A stretch of 37,715 nt of DNA from IMCC26077 sp964490435 (lineage in GTDB: Bacteria; Actinomycetota; Actinomycetes; Nanopelagicales; Nanopelagicaceae): NCBI GenBank assembly GCA_964490435.1, contig CAZBCF010000010.1, forward strand, positions 1 to 37,715, given 5' to 3'. A program made the position numbers and the translations under genes. The notes beneath the pieces are model-generated. The model was not told where the DNA came from, did no database searches, and worked only from the letters and a program-made list of their open reading frames with translations. Within the stretch, counting starts at the first letter, position 1. Each line of letters begins with the position of its first letter. Shown piece after piece: positions 1 through 7,321 of the stretch.

Positions 1-209
1 GTGATCTCCTCGTCATCCAGATAGATCGCCCCGTCATCAATCTGCTCAAGCAAGTTGATGCACCGGAGCAAGGTCGACTTTCCAGAGCCTGAAGCACCAA
101 TGAGCACAGTTGCGCTGGCTTCAGGAACATCGAAACTTACAGAATCAAGGACCACCTCATCACCAAAAGATTTGCGAAGTGCATCGACCTGCAGCGCCAA
201 TTTAGTCAT
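1..209 (-). CDS. Polar amino acid ABC transporter ATPase, N-terminal part only
   Basis: Cytoplasmic ATPase that would drive the amino acid importer encoded just upstream. The visible 69 residues begin MTKLALQVDALRKSFGDEVV and contain a perfect Walker A motif, GASGSGKST, at about residues 38-46, followed by LLRCINLLE as in GlnQ/HisP-type ATPases. The Q-loop, signature and Walker B parts lie beyond the window edge, so the gene is partial at its 3' end. The start ATG overlaps the permease stop codon in an ATGA, which indicates translational coupling and the order binding protein - permease - ATPase. The family assignment is firm; the substrate is inferred from the SAM-IV riboswitch in front of the operon. 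Confidence 0.9.
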   Translation of the reverse strand, partial: MTKLALQVDALRKSFGDEVVLDSVSFDVPEASATVLIGASGSGKSTLLRCINLLEQIDDGAIYLDDEEI

Positions 210-1117
210 GCAAGACCTTGCGCATTCTGTCGTTCGATAGAGCGGCGCATCGCGCGATCGGTGAAGCGAGTCAGCGGAATAGTCACCAACAAGAAGACGA
301 TTGCTGCAATCACATAAGGCGTGTAGTTAAATGATCTACTGCTAGCAATCTGCGCCGCTCGAACTGCGTCAGTGACGCCAAGTATCGAGACCAATCCAGT
401 GTCTTTGATAAGTGCAATCAGATCATTCAAGAGTGGTGGGGTCACGCGCTTCAGCGCTTGTGGCAAGACCACATGTCGCAATGATTGAAAGTGCGATAAG
501 CCAAGCGAACGCGCGCCAGCGCGCTGGCTCGGGTGCACCGTCAAGATGCCACTTCGGAGCACCTCTGCGACATACGCGGTGTAAGTGATAATCACAGCAA
601 GCGTGCCGAGAATCAGAACATTATTCGTCAGCCCAGGAATCCGCAGGGCAGGGATACCAAAGCCAACCAGCAAGATCACCAAGATCATCGGAATCCCGCG
701 AAATAGATCGACGTAGAGCGTTGCCAAAAAGCGGAAGGGAGTCAAAGCCGGTGAGCGCGAAGTGCGCAATAAGGCAATAGATAATCCAAGTAGCGCAACG
801 CATGATGCCGCGATGATGGTCAGCATCACATTCGTCATGAATCCGAGTAAGACCTTGGGCAGTACTTCTGCACCGTAGGCCCAATTAAAAAAGGTATCTG
901 AGAGCGTGCTAAACCCAGGTGAGGTCACCAAGATAACGGTGAGCGTTCCGAGGACCAGGATGCTCGAGCCAGCGGCAATCACTCCGTAACGAAGAGACGC
1001 TCTACGCCGAAAACTTCTTCGCTTCAGTTCCCGATCACTCGGTCGCCACGACTCCTCAGAGCGCGAACGGGTGTGCCCATCGCTGGACACACCCGGCTCC
1101 CGCTCTTCGTGGTTCAT
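206..1117 (-). CDS. Polar amino acid ABC transporter permease (HisM/GlnP family)
   Basis: Inner-membrane permease of an amino acid importer, 303 residues. A long charged N-terminal tail of about 42 residues precedes the first membrane helix (about 43-66). The family core follows, including LYVDLFRGIPMILVILLVGF and the EAA loop that contacts the ATPase, around VLRSGILTVHPSQRAGARSL with the glycine of SLGLS. The gene starts 22 bp after the binding-protein gene and overlaps the ATPase start by 4 bp, so the three form one operon. The tail is longer than usual for HisM-type permeases; its role is unknown. Substrate cannot be read from the permease; the riboswitch suggests a sulfur amino acid such as cystine or methionine. 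Confidence 0.92.
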   Translation of the reverse strand: MNHEEREPGVSSDGHTRSRSEESWRPSDRELKRRSFRRRASLRYGVIAAGSSILVLGTLTVILVTSPGFSTLSDTFFNWAYGAEVLPKVLLGFMTNVMLTIIAASCVALLGLSIALLRTSRSPALTPFRFLATLYVDLFRGIPMILVILLVGFGIPALRIPGLTNNVLILGTLAVIITYTAYVAEVLRSGILTVHPSQRAGARSLGLSHFQSLRHVVLPQALKRVTPPLLNDLIALIKDTGLVSILGVTDAVRAAQIASSRSFNYTPYVIAAIVFLLVTIPLTRFTDRAMRRSIERQNAQGLA

Positions 1118-1139
1118 TCTGATGACGGCTCGTCAGACC

Positions 1140-2015
1140 TTAAGAAAGGTATGGCGCTCCGGCTGAGGTCGCCAACCATTTGTCAGTGATCTCCTTGAGT
1201 TCGCCACTGTCACGAATCGCATCGACTGCAGAGGTGACGCACTTGGTGATGGGGCTGTCTTTTGCAAGGAGCAAACCGGCACCTTGATCGTTGGAATCAC
1301 GATTTTCTACCTGCCCAACGATGATCCCGTTAGGAACTTCGACGGCAGAGAGATAGAAGGCGGTAGGAAGGTCAACGACTAGGCCATCGATCTGTCCGTT
1401 CTTGAGCGCGGCCACTGCTGCAGCATTGTCATTGAAGACCTGTGCTTTGAGACCAAATTGTTGTTCGATTGTGTCGAGAGAGGTGGATGCAACGGCAGCT
1501 CCTAATTTGGCGCCCTTTGCCTTTAGGTCAGCGATAGTTGTCACGCCTTCGATCTTGCTGCCCTTAAACGAGACAATTGATTGATTGGAAAAGTAATAAG
1601 CGCTGGAGAAATCCACGACCTTCTTGCGCTCATCGGTAATTGAATACTGTTGGATGTTGAAGTCGAACGTCTTGGGGCCAGGTGCGATCGCAGAATCAAA
1701 TGTGGTGCGAACCCACTTGACTTGATCATTGGTATATCCGAGTTGCTTAGCCACCGCATAGGCAACGGCTGCCTCGAATCCTTCACCCTTTTCCGGCGCA
1801 TCGTTGAGCACCCATGGTGAGTAAGCAGGCTCTCCGGTCGCGATGGTCAAAGTGTTCGCTTCGAGAGTCTGCAACGTTGCAGGCGCGCACTCATTCGTTG
1901 CTGCAGATTCGGCAGGCGCGGCAGCCTCGTCAGTCGATGTGCTCTCAGAGCAGCTCGTTGCGACGAGAGCAAACAGCGCGAGAAAGAGCGCTGCTAATTT
2001 ACGTTTGGTTTTCAC
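1140..2015 (-). CDS. Amino acid ABC transporter substrate-binding lipoprotein
   Basis: Extracytoplasmic solute-binding protein of the SBP_bac_3 family, 291 residues. It has a lipoprotein signal: positive MKTKRK, a hydrophobic stretch and a lipobox-like VATSC with Cys22 as the lipidation site, then a Ser/Thr/Ala-rich linker. The mature part shows typical features such as LTIATGEPAYSPWVL, the FEAAVAYAVAKQLGY segment, FDFNIQQYSITDERKKVVDF and a C-terminal DKWL. The start is GTG (2013-2015) with a purine-rich GGGAAGTAGGG about 5 nt upstream. It is the first gene of the operon, and its roughly 210-nt leader holds a SAM-IV riboswitch. The PAAT class includes cystine and methionine-related importers, which fits that control. 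Exact ligand unknown. Confidence 0.92.
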   Translation of the reverse strand: MKTKRKLAALFLALFALVATSCSESTSTDEAAAPAESAATNECAPATLQTLEANTLTIATGEPAYSPWVLNDAPEKGEGFEAAVAYAVAKQLGYTNDQVKWVRTTFDSAIAPGPKTFDFNIQQYSITDERKKVVDFSSAYYFSNQSIVSFKGSKIEGVTTIADLKAKGAKLGAAVASTSLDTIEQQFGLKAQVFNDNAAAVAALKNGQIDGLVVDLPTAFYLSAVEVPNGIIVGQVENRDSNDQGAGLLLAKDSPITKCVTSAVDAIRDSGELKEITDKWLATSAGAPYLS

Positions 2016-2035
2016 AATGTCCCTACTTCCCTTTC

Positions 2036-2051
2036 GATACTTTTCAGTATC
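2036..2051 (-). other. GAAA-capped hairpin just upstream of the binding-protein ribosome binding site
   Basis: On the minus-strand RNA this reads GATACT-GAAA-AGTATC, a perfect 6-bp stem closed by a GNRA tetraloop, about 6 nt before the purine-rich ribosome binding site of the binding-protein gene. No U tract follows, so it is not an intrinsic terminator. It may keep the ribosome binding site single-stranded or be part of the riboswitch expression platform; that role is inferred. Confidence 0.5.
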
Positions 2052-2090
2052 TCTTCCCTATTAATGAACACCACCATGGCGCCCAATTTT

Positions 2091-2125
2091 CGGGCCTTGT
2101 GATGAATCATGCGCAGCAAGGCCCG
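2091..2125 (-). promoter_or_regulatory. Competing stem-loop in the SAM-IV leader (putative expression platform)
   Basis: A perfect 9-bp inverted repeat, CGGGCCTTG (2125-2117 on minus) and CAAGGCCCG (2099-2091), with a 17-nt loop. The upstream arm includes the last bases of the GGCAAGCGCGGGCC segment, the conserved 3' strand of the SAM-IV pseudoknot. Forming this hairpin and folding the ligand-bound aptamer should therefore be mutually exclusive. The downstream arm is followed by AAAATT, not a U-run, so control of translation or of a further downstream structure is more likely than simple termination. The pairing is visible; the switching role is inferred. Confidence 0.6.
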
Positions 2126-2228
2126 CGCTTGCCATCTTCTGGCCAGGTATCACCCGGAGCACCCCACCGCGGTGGAGGGTTGCCGATCAGCGAGCCGGGG
2201 CTTGGCGCTGATGCTCTTAACCTTGGCG
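2118..2228 (-). ncRNA. SAM-IV riboswitch aptamer
   Basis: Read on the minus strand, this leader matches the SAM-IV S-adenosylmethionine aptamer known mainly from Actinobacteria. Conserved blocks in order are CAGCGCCAAGCCCCGGCTCG, CGGCAACCCTCC, CCGCGGTGGGGTGCTCCGGG, TGAT and the 3' pseudoknot strand GGCAAGCGCGGGCC. P1 can form from GCCAAGGT (2227-2220) and ACCTGGC (2148-2142) with one bulged A. P2 is a perfect 7-bp stem, ATCAGCG/CGCTGAT (2212-2206 with 2192-2186). It lies about 100 nt before the GTG of the binding-protein gene and should lower expression of the importer when SAM is plentiful. Recognised from memory of the family consensus, not from a covariance search. Confidence 0.88.
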
Positions 2229-2230
2229 AA

Positions 2231-2236
2231 AAAGTA
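2231..2236 (-). promoter_or_regulatory. Putative -10 box for the SAM-IV riboswitch transcript
   Basis: The minus-strand hexamer TACTTT lies 3-4 nt before the first base of riboswitch helix P1 (2227). That would place transcription start at about 2224-2227, so the RNA would begin essentially with the aptamer. No convincing -35 is seen. Confidence 0.4.
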
Positions 2237-2277
2237 GCAGAATCTTGAGGCTTTACGAAATTCCTGCCATAGAAAGA

Positions 2278-2283
2278 TAGAGT
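2278..2283 (+). promoter_or_regulatory. Putative -10 box of a leaderless promoter for the uxaA-like operon
   Basis: TAGAGT ends 8 nt before the ATG at 2292, and no Shine-Dalgarno sequence is present. The arrangement recurs at other genes in this window and suggests a transcript starting at or next to the start codon. Confidence 0.45.
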
Positions 2284-2291
2284 GTTGCGCT

Positions 2292-2585
2292 ATGGCACGG
2301 GTAAACACCCTCATCGTTCTCGATCCGCGAGATAACATTGCAATCGCTTTGCAGGAACTGCCTATTGGTGCACGAATCGAGCAAAACGATATCGCTCTGA
2401 CCTTGGAAATCACCGAAGTCATTCCTCGTGGTCATAAGGTGGCGCTGGAAGATATCGCCAAGGATGGCGCCATCATCAAATATGGAGAGCGAATGGGCCA
2501 CGCCTTCCGTGCGATTCCTAGAGGTGCACATGTGCACATCCACAACGTTATTGGCGATCGAGTATCGACAGAGCCCACCACATGA
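2292..2585 (+). CDS. SAF-domain small subunit of an altronate/galactarate dehydratase-like enzyme (UxaA N-terminal domain)
   Basis: A 97-residue stand-alone SAF domain equivalent to the N-terminus of UxaA. It shows VLDPRDNIAIALQELPIGAR, IPRGHKVALEDIAKDGAIIK and YGERMGHAFRAIPRGAHVHI, closely paralleling the E. coli UxaA start (VARGHKFALTDIAKG, HVHAHN). In this family the sugar-acid dehydratase removes water from altronate (or galactarate) to give a 2-keto-3-deoxy acid. Here the domain is separate and its stop overlaps the next start (ATGA at 2582-2585), so the subunits are probably made together. A TAGAGT 8 nt upstream suggests a leaderless transcript. Split SAF subunits are known in this family; the rest of the arrangement is unusual. 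Confidence 0.88.
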   Translation: MARVNTLIVLDPRDNIAIALQELPIGARIEQNDIALTLEITEVIPRGHKVALEDIAKDGAIIKYGERMGHAFRAIPRGAHVHIHNVIGDRVSTEPTT

Positions 2586-3388
2586 TTTCTGGATATTCGA
2601 ATGGCTCTCGCGGAATCGGAGTACGCAGCCACCAATTGATCCTGCCTTCGGTGGTGTGCTCGACTCACCTGTCGAAGAAAGTTGCTGAACAGGTAGGCGC
2701 GATCACCTTCGCACATCAACATGGATGCGCGATCATCGGCCCTGATGTAGCAGGAGTCAACGACTTTTTCGTTGCGCTAGCGGGCCATCCCAATGTGAGT
2801 TCGACAGTGGTCCTTGGCTTAGGCTGCGAAACTTTGCAAGGCAATGAACTGACCGAGAGCATCACCACAAAGTATCCAGAGACTAAATATGTGGTGATAC
2901 AAGAGAGCCCCGGCATGGCTGGCGCACTTGATTTGAGTATCGAGGCCGCCATTGCGCTGAAAATGAACGCCCCTAAAGCGCCACTTGAGCGCCTAGTAAT
3001 AGGAGTAGAAGGAAATCCGCACGAGCAGTTTCTCGATTCTTTCCAAGCGGTTGTAGCGGAGAGTGGACACCGGCTGGTGATATCCAACGAATTCAAGGAG
3101 CCTGCTCGCAACTTTGCACAACTTATTCGGCAACGCTCACACATCATCGTTTCGTTCCCCGATGCCAATCAGCCTCCTACTGGTTTGCCGCTTATCCCCG
3201 TTGTCACAGTGGCGAACTCACTCTCGCCGCTACATCAAGCCCTCATCGATGATTTCGATTGTTCCGGCGAGATTGCAACTACTGCCCTGCTCGCCAAATT
3301 GCTCTCGGTGGCAAACGGAGAGATGAGTAAATCCGAAGCACGAAAGATCGGCGATATCGTTGTACCGCGAATGGTTCGGAGCGTCTAA
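2582..3388 (+). CDS. UxaA large-subunit paralog A: keeps the N-half motifs, lacks CGGSD
   Basis: A 268-residue protein homologous along its length to the altronate dehydratase large subunit but shortened. It keeps the N-half signatures: LPSVVC (Cys26), HQHGC (45-49) and GLGCE (79-83), corresponding to LPTVGC, HTYGC and GLGCE of E. coli UxaA. Where the family has GLECGGSDGLSGITANP it has GVEGNPHEQF (141-150), so the C-half active-site signature is gone, and about 100 residues of the central part are missing. The end still resembles the family (PPTGLPLIPVVTVAN at 198-212). It overlaps both neighbours (ATGA, TAATG). I infer a partner subunit for the following protein, or a degenerating duplicate; the intact reading frame favours the former. 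Confidence 0.8.
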   Translation: MISGYSNGSRGIGVRSHQLILPSVVCSTHLSKKVAEQVGAITFAHQHGCAIIGPDVAGVNDFFVALAGHPNVSSTVVLGLGCETLQGNELTESITTKYPETKYVVIQESPGMAGALDLSIEAAIALKMNAPKAPLERLVIGVEGNPHEQFLDSFQAVVAESGHRLVISNEFKEPARNFAQLIRQRSHIIVSFPDANQPPTGLPLIPVVTVANSLSPLHQALIDDFDCSGEIATTALLAKLLSVANGEMSKSEARKIGDIVVPRMVRSV

Positions 3389-4566
3389 TGTCCAGCACAC
3401 CATCACCACTGACTGGTTATCCCCGCAAGAACAGTCGCTGGGGTTTTCGCAACTATATTCTTATTCTCCCGCTACATAACGCCCTCAATCAGCTCTCTGA
3501 CGAACTGCGAATACATCACCCTGCCCATCCGATACTCACCTCTGTCACGCATGATTGGAGCGGTGAGATTGATGATGATTGGGAGCGAATCCAACGAACT
3601 TTCTCGGGGTTTGCCGTAAATCCGAATGTGGGCGCAACAATTATCCTCGGTGTTGGTTCACCAGCTGAGGAAGGTATTGTCGATGCAGCGCGAACCAAAC
3701 GTGAGATGCCCATCGCATACCTGACCCTCAAAGATTCTGGCGGTTTTGACAAGCTACGAGAACTAGCGATGGAATCTATCTCTGAAGTATTTCCATTAGT
3801 GGCTTCAGAAAAAAGAGAGAGTGCCCCCTGGAGTTCCATCGTTCTGGGGTTGGAGTGTGGTGGGTCGGACGCTTATTCTGGAATCACCGCAAATCCTGCA
3901 CTGGGCGTTGCTAGTGACAAATTTGTAGAACTTGGTGGAACTTCAATTCTCGCAGAGACGATGGAAATCTTAGGAGCAGAACACCTACTTGCTGCTCGAG
4001 CCAAAACTCCTGCAGTTGGTCAAGCAATCATCGATGTCGTTGCTCGATACGAGCGCTCAATTACATACGAGGGAATTGACATTCGAGGTGCGCAACCAAG
4101 TCGGGGAAATATCGAGGGTGGCCTAACGACTTTGGAAGAGAAATCTCTAGGCGCTGCAAAGAAGGCTGGCAATGCGCCATTCACCGGAGTACTCGATTAT
4201 GCCTTTGAGCCAACGGCGCCTGGCTTGTACTTTATGGATACACCGGGACACGACATCGAACAACTCACCGGTTTTGCCGCTGCCGATGTCAATGTCACGG
4301 TCTTCACGACAGGCCGTGGCACGCCAACTGGTTCGGCAGTGATTCCGACGATCAAGGTGGCAACGAATACCGAGATGGCGATCTCTCTTCCCGACCTGAT
4401 TGATCTTAACGCGGGCACCATTGCCGACGGCACCGAGACGGTCGCAGAAGTTGGCGCTCGCATCTTCGCCGAAATTGTCGATGTCGCCAACGGAAAGTTA
4501 ACGGCGGCAGAAACTGGTGGCCATCGCGAGTTCAATCTCTCAAGGCTCTACGGTTCTACTCAGTAA
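3388..4566 (+). CDS. UxaA large-subunit paralog B: keeps CGGSD, lacks the N-half motifs
   Basis: A 392-residue altronate/galactarate dehydratase large-subunit homolog of normal length. The C-half signatures are intact: GLECGGSDAYSGITANPALG (154-173), GGLTTLEEKSLG (244-255) and TTGRGTPTG (307-315). The N-half signatures are degenerate: LPLHNALN replaces LPTVxC, THDWSGE (54-60) replaces HxHGC, and GVGSPAEEG (88-96) replaces GLGCE. These are exactly the motifs kept by the preceding 268-residue paralog, so the two proteins look complementary. The start overlaps the upstream stop as TAATG. The enzyme would dehydrate altronate or a related aldonate/aldarate to 2-keto-3-deoxygluconate type products. 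Substrate is inferred from the uxaC and reductase neighbours. Confidence 0.85.
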   Translation: MSSTPSPLTGYPRKNSRWGFRNYILILPLHNALNQLSDELRIHHPAHPILTSVTHDWSGEIDDDWERIQRTFSGFAVNPNVGATIILGVGSPAEEGIVDAARTKREMPIAYLTLKDSGGFDKLRELAMESISEVFPLVASEKRESAPWSSIVLGLECGGSDAYSGITANPALGVASDKFVELGGTSILAETMEILGAEHLLAARAKTPAVGQAIIDVVARYERSITYEGIDIRGAQPSRGNIEGGLTTLEEKSLGAAKKAGNAPFTGVLDYAFEPTAPGLYFMDTPGHDIEQLTGFAAADVNVTVFTTGRGTPTGSAVIPTIKVATNTEMAISLPDLIDLNAGTIADGTETVAEVGARIFAEIVDVANGKLTAAETGGHREFNLSRLYGSTQ

Positions 4567-5901
4567 CTATCCGAGCTGCTCGGCGATATGTAGCGGCTCT
4601 TCTTCTCTTAACTTCCCCAGAAATTCTGCGAGTAGTGACCAATCAGCCTCGACGATGGGCGTGCGCAACCCTGGCGTTTGCATGACCTGCGCTACCGCCT
4701 CGAAAGAATCCACGTGCCGTGCGCGAGTTATCAACTCTTCTCGCAGAGGATCTGTCACAGTCAATCCGCTTTGCAAGAATCTGATCCAGAGAGCAATGGC
4801 GAAGGCGACTCGCTCGCGTGGACTATTGGATTGTCTCAACGAATTCATCGCCTCAAAGAGTCGCTGCGGAAGTTTTGCAGAACCATCCATGGCAATCTGT
4901 GCACTTCGGTGAGCCACTGCGCTATTTCCGATCCGAGTGCGTGCGGCTGCCGCATACATTGCGACATCAATTGTCGAAGGTGCCATGATTGTCGAGGCTA
5001 GTTGCTCCTGCAGGGCCGCGATGAATGAGTTCCACTCTGGGAGTGCAATCGCCTGGTAAACATATTCAATCCCAGAAAGTTGGCTGAAATATGCGGTCGT
5101 CGAGTGAGCGCCATTGAATAGTCGCAACTTAACTCTCTCAAAAGCCGCTACGTCAGGCGAGATCTCAACATCAAATGCGCCGAGGTTCTGGCTACTTTCA
5201 TGTGGAGCGACCACCCACTGCCGGAAAGGTTCAGTGGTAATCAGAGATAAATCTCGGTAACCAAAATCTTGTTCGAATTCATCAATGGCAGCGGGGGTAA
5301 TTGCTGGGACTATCCGATCAACCATCGAATTAGGAATCGCAATTTCCTCAAGCCAACTCAGAAAATCAACGTCCAATTCGCGCATGCTCGCCGATTGTTG
5401 CAGGACACTTCGAAGGTAGGTGCCATTACTAGGCAAATTATCGCAAGAGATTATTGTTGGTGCCTTAAGCCCACTGCTAAATCTTAAATGCAGCATGTCG
5501 AGTAATCGGTTAGGCATGGAATCTCGCTCCACGCCCGCGCGATATGCCTTCTCAGTCGATGTGATAGTTATTATTTTCAAATCGGCGGAGGTTATGGCGC
5601 CTTTAATTCTTGAATCATCGATATCAAAGAGCGCACCGTCAAAAATCGACCCGATGACAGTGGGATTCTGGGAACCATCTTGGCGAGCATTGACTGTGTA
5701 ACAAAAATCTTGACTGCGCAGTGCATCGGTCACTGCTGGATTCCGCGGCGATATCCCAAATACTCCCCACTCACCTAACCCCTGCCTCAAAGCCTCATCG
5801 AAATAGACCGCTTGATGGCCACGGTGAAATGCACCGAGGCCAAAATGAATTACTCCGATAGTCCTGCCCTGCCTCGGATAGGTAGGTGACAGCCGTTTCA
5901 T
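4567..5901 (-). CDS. Mannitol dehydrogenase family: fructuronate/tagaturonate reductase
   Basis: NAD-dependent polyol dehydrogenase of the long-chain MDH family, which includes UxuB (fructuronate to mannonate) and UxaB (tagaturonate to altronate). The N-terminus has IGVIHFGLGAFHRGHQAVYF and GVFGISPRN (dinucleotide-binding half); the family K-x4-N-x2-H catalytic motif appears as KLRLFNGAH. I chose the ATG at 5899-5901 (444 residues), 7 nt after the uxaC stop. A longer frame starting at 5958 would run into uxaC and adds unrelated residues. Together with UxaC and the UxaA-like enzyme opposite, it should carry out the reduction step of hexuronate degradation. Because the adjacent dehydratase is altronate-type, tagaturonate reduction is at least as likely as fructuronate reduction. 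Confidence 0.85.
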   Translation of the reverse strand: MKRLSPTYPRQGRTIGVIHFGLGAFHRGHQAVYFDEALRQGLGEWGVFGISPRNPAVTDALRSQDFCYTVNARQDGSQNPTVIGSIFDGALFDIDDSRIKGAITSADLKIITITSTEKAYRAGVERDSMPNRLLDMLHLRFSSGLKAPTIISCDNLPSNGTYLRSVLQQSASMRELDVDFLSWLEEIAIPNSMVDRIVPAITPAAIDEFEQDFGYRDLSLITTEPFRQWVVAPHESSQNLGAFDVEISPDVAAFERVKLRLFNGAHSTTAYFSQLSGIEYVYQAIALPEWNSFIAALQEQLASTIMAPSTIDVAMYAAAARTRIGNSAVAHRSAQIAMDGSAKLPQRLFEAMNSLRQSNSPRERVAFAIALWIRFLQSGLTVTDPLREELITRARHVDSFEAVAQVMQTPGLRTPIVEADWSLLAEFLGKLREEEPLHIAEQLG

Positions 5902-5908
5902 AACTGAT

Positions 5909-7321
5909 TCATAACCTGAAAAAATCTTTTGATAAATGGTAGGCGATCTGATCTGCAATCAAGCGGGCATCCTCCTCGCGGATCCGATGGGCAATCACCA
6001 AATCTGCTAGATAACCCGCATCGAATCTCCGTGCGACATCATGGCGGACTGGAATCGATAGAAAGGCTCGAGTGTCATCGATGAACCCGAGCGTATTGAG
6101 ATAGCCAGCAGTCTCGATGGTGGCATCCCGCCATCTACGCATACCGTTGAGACTGTCGTGGAACCACCATGGCGGCCCCAATTTCACAGAAGGATAAGCG
6201 CCAGCAATAGGGGCTAATTCGCGAGAGTAGGTAGATTCATCAAGTGTAAAGAGAGCCAATCGGAAGTTCTTGGAGAATCCAAATCGATTGAGCAATGGCT
6301 TGAGTGCCTGCGTAAATTCAGTACGCATTGGAATATCGAATCCGCGATCTGGTCCATAGTTAGCAAAGATTTCTGCTGAATGATTCCGGGCGGAACCAGG
6401 ATGTAATTGCATCACCAATCCATCATCAGCAGACATCTGTGCATGTTCCATAAGCATTACAGCGCGGAAAGTCTCGACTGATTCGGCGCTCGTCTCTCCT
6501 GACCTCAAAGCGGTAAAGAGCGCATTCTTTTCGCTTTCTGAGAGTTCTAAAGTCAATGCAGACGGCGTGCCATGATCTGTGGCCTTAGCTCCGGCTGCGA
6601 TGAAGCGATCTCGTGCCGTGCGCAAAGCATCTCGTAGTTGTGCAAAGGAGCCGATGGTCATACCTGTTGAAAGCTCAAGCCGCTCGAGGGAGCGCTGCCA
6701 ATCTTTACGATCGGGATCGCTGACATCATCTGGACGGAAGGTGGGAATCATGCGACCTTTAAGTGAGGTGGCGTCGAGTGCGCGATGATGTTCTAAGGAG
6801 TCACTCGTGCCATCAGTGGTGGCTAAGAGTTCAATCCGAAACTTCTCGAATAAATTTTTCGGTAGGAATTCGTCGCTTGCTAGACGTTCTGCTATCTCAC
6901 AATATAATCGCTGAGCAGAGTCTGCATTGAATGGCTCCTTGATATCAAAAATCTCATTCAGAATCTCTTCGAACCAGATTCGCGAGGGTGTGCCGGCAAA
7001 TGCGACCCAATGATCAGCAATTATCTGCCAGATGCTCTCCGGCGAAATTCCTTTTTTTTGAACTTCACTTTCAGCAGTGGGTATATCGAGTTGTTCATAA
7101 GAGATTCCCAAACTTGCCAACATTCGGGTGATGTAGTGATCTGGAGTGATAAGGAGCGCAACTGGATCTGGAAAAGGTTTGTTCTGAGCAATCGTCGCGG
7201 GATTTACATGTCCATGTGGAGAGAGAATGGGAAAGGCGCTCATTTGTAGGTAAAGCTCGCGCGCCAACGGAAGTGCGGTGGCCTGGCAACCTAGATATCG
7301 ATCGGGATGCAGACTAGACAT
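5909..7321 (-). CDS. uxaC: Uronate isomerase UxaC
   Basis: Cytoplasmic isomerase of the amidohydrolase superfamily that converts glucuronate to fructuronate and galacturonate to tagaturonate. The predicted 470 residues equal the family length. Signatures include FPILSPHGHVNP with the metal-binding HxH near residue 36, MQLHPGSARNHS, and KLGPPWWFHDSLNGMRRWRD followed by the UxaC-typical RHDVARRFDAGYLADLV near the end. The start is the ATG at 7319-7321, whose first bases overlap the stop of the upstream hydrolase; the frame is open for a further 64 codons upstream, but those lie inside that hydrolase and look non-coding. It is the middle gene of a three-gene minus-strand operon for hexuronate use. 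Confidence 0.95.
   Translation of the reverse strand: MSSLHPDRYLGCQATALPLARELYLQMSAFPILSPHGHVNPATIAQNKPFPDPVALLITPDHYITRMLASLGISYEQLDIPTAESEVQKKGISPESIWQIIADHWVAFAGTPSRIWFEEILNEIFDIKEPFNADSAQRLYCEIAERLASDEFLPKNLFEKFRIELLATTDGTSDSLEHHRALDATSLKGRMIPTFRPDDVSDPDRKDWQRSLERLELSTGMTIGSFAQLRDALRTARDRFIAAGAKATDHGTPSALTLELSESEKNALFTALRSGETSAESVETFRAVMLMEHAQMSADDGLVMQLHPGSARNHSAEIFANYGPDRGFDIPMRTEFTQALKPLLNRFGFSKNFRLALFTLDESTYSRELAPIAGAYPSVKLGPPWWFHDSLNGMRRWRDATIETAGYLNTLGFIDDTRAFLSIPVRHDVARRFDAGYLADLVIAHRIREEDARLIADQIAYHLSKDFFRL

Noticed and set aside
1814..2248. Plus-strand open frame of 144 codons across the importer gene start and leader
   Set aside because: It lies opposite a clear lipoprotein gene and the SAM-IV riboswitch, and its product has no recognisable features.
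2292..4566. A single uxaA gene broken by frameshifts
   Set aside because: The three parts are in different frames, but each of the two large-subunit pieces aligns to both the N-terminal and the C-terminal regions of the family, so they are paralogs and not fragments of one gene. The overlaps are clean ATGA and TAATG junctions.
4571..4583. CCGAG-CTG-CTCGG hairpin between the convergent dehydratase and reductase genes as a terminator
   Set aside because: Only 5 bp, no T tract on either side, and it lies inside the reductase coding end.
5902..5958. N-terminal extension of the uronate reductase
   Set aside because: It overlaps the uxaC end and adds residues before the conserved IGVIHFGLGAFHRGH start region; ATG 5901 is better placed.
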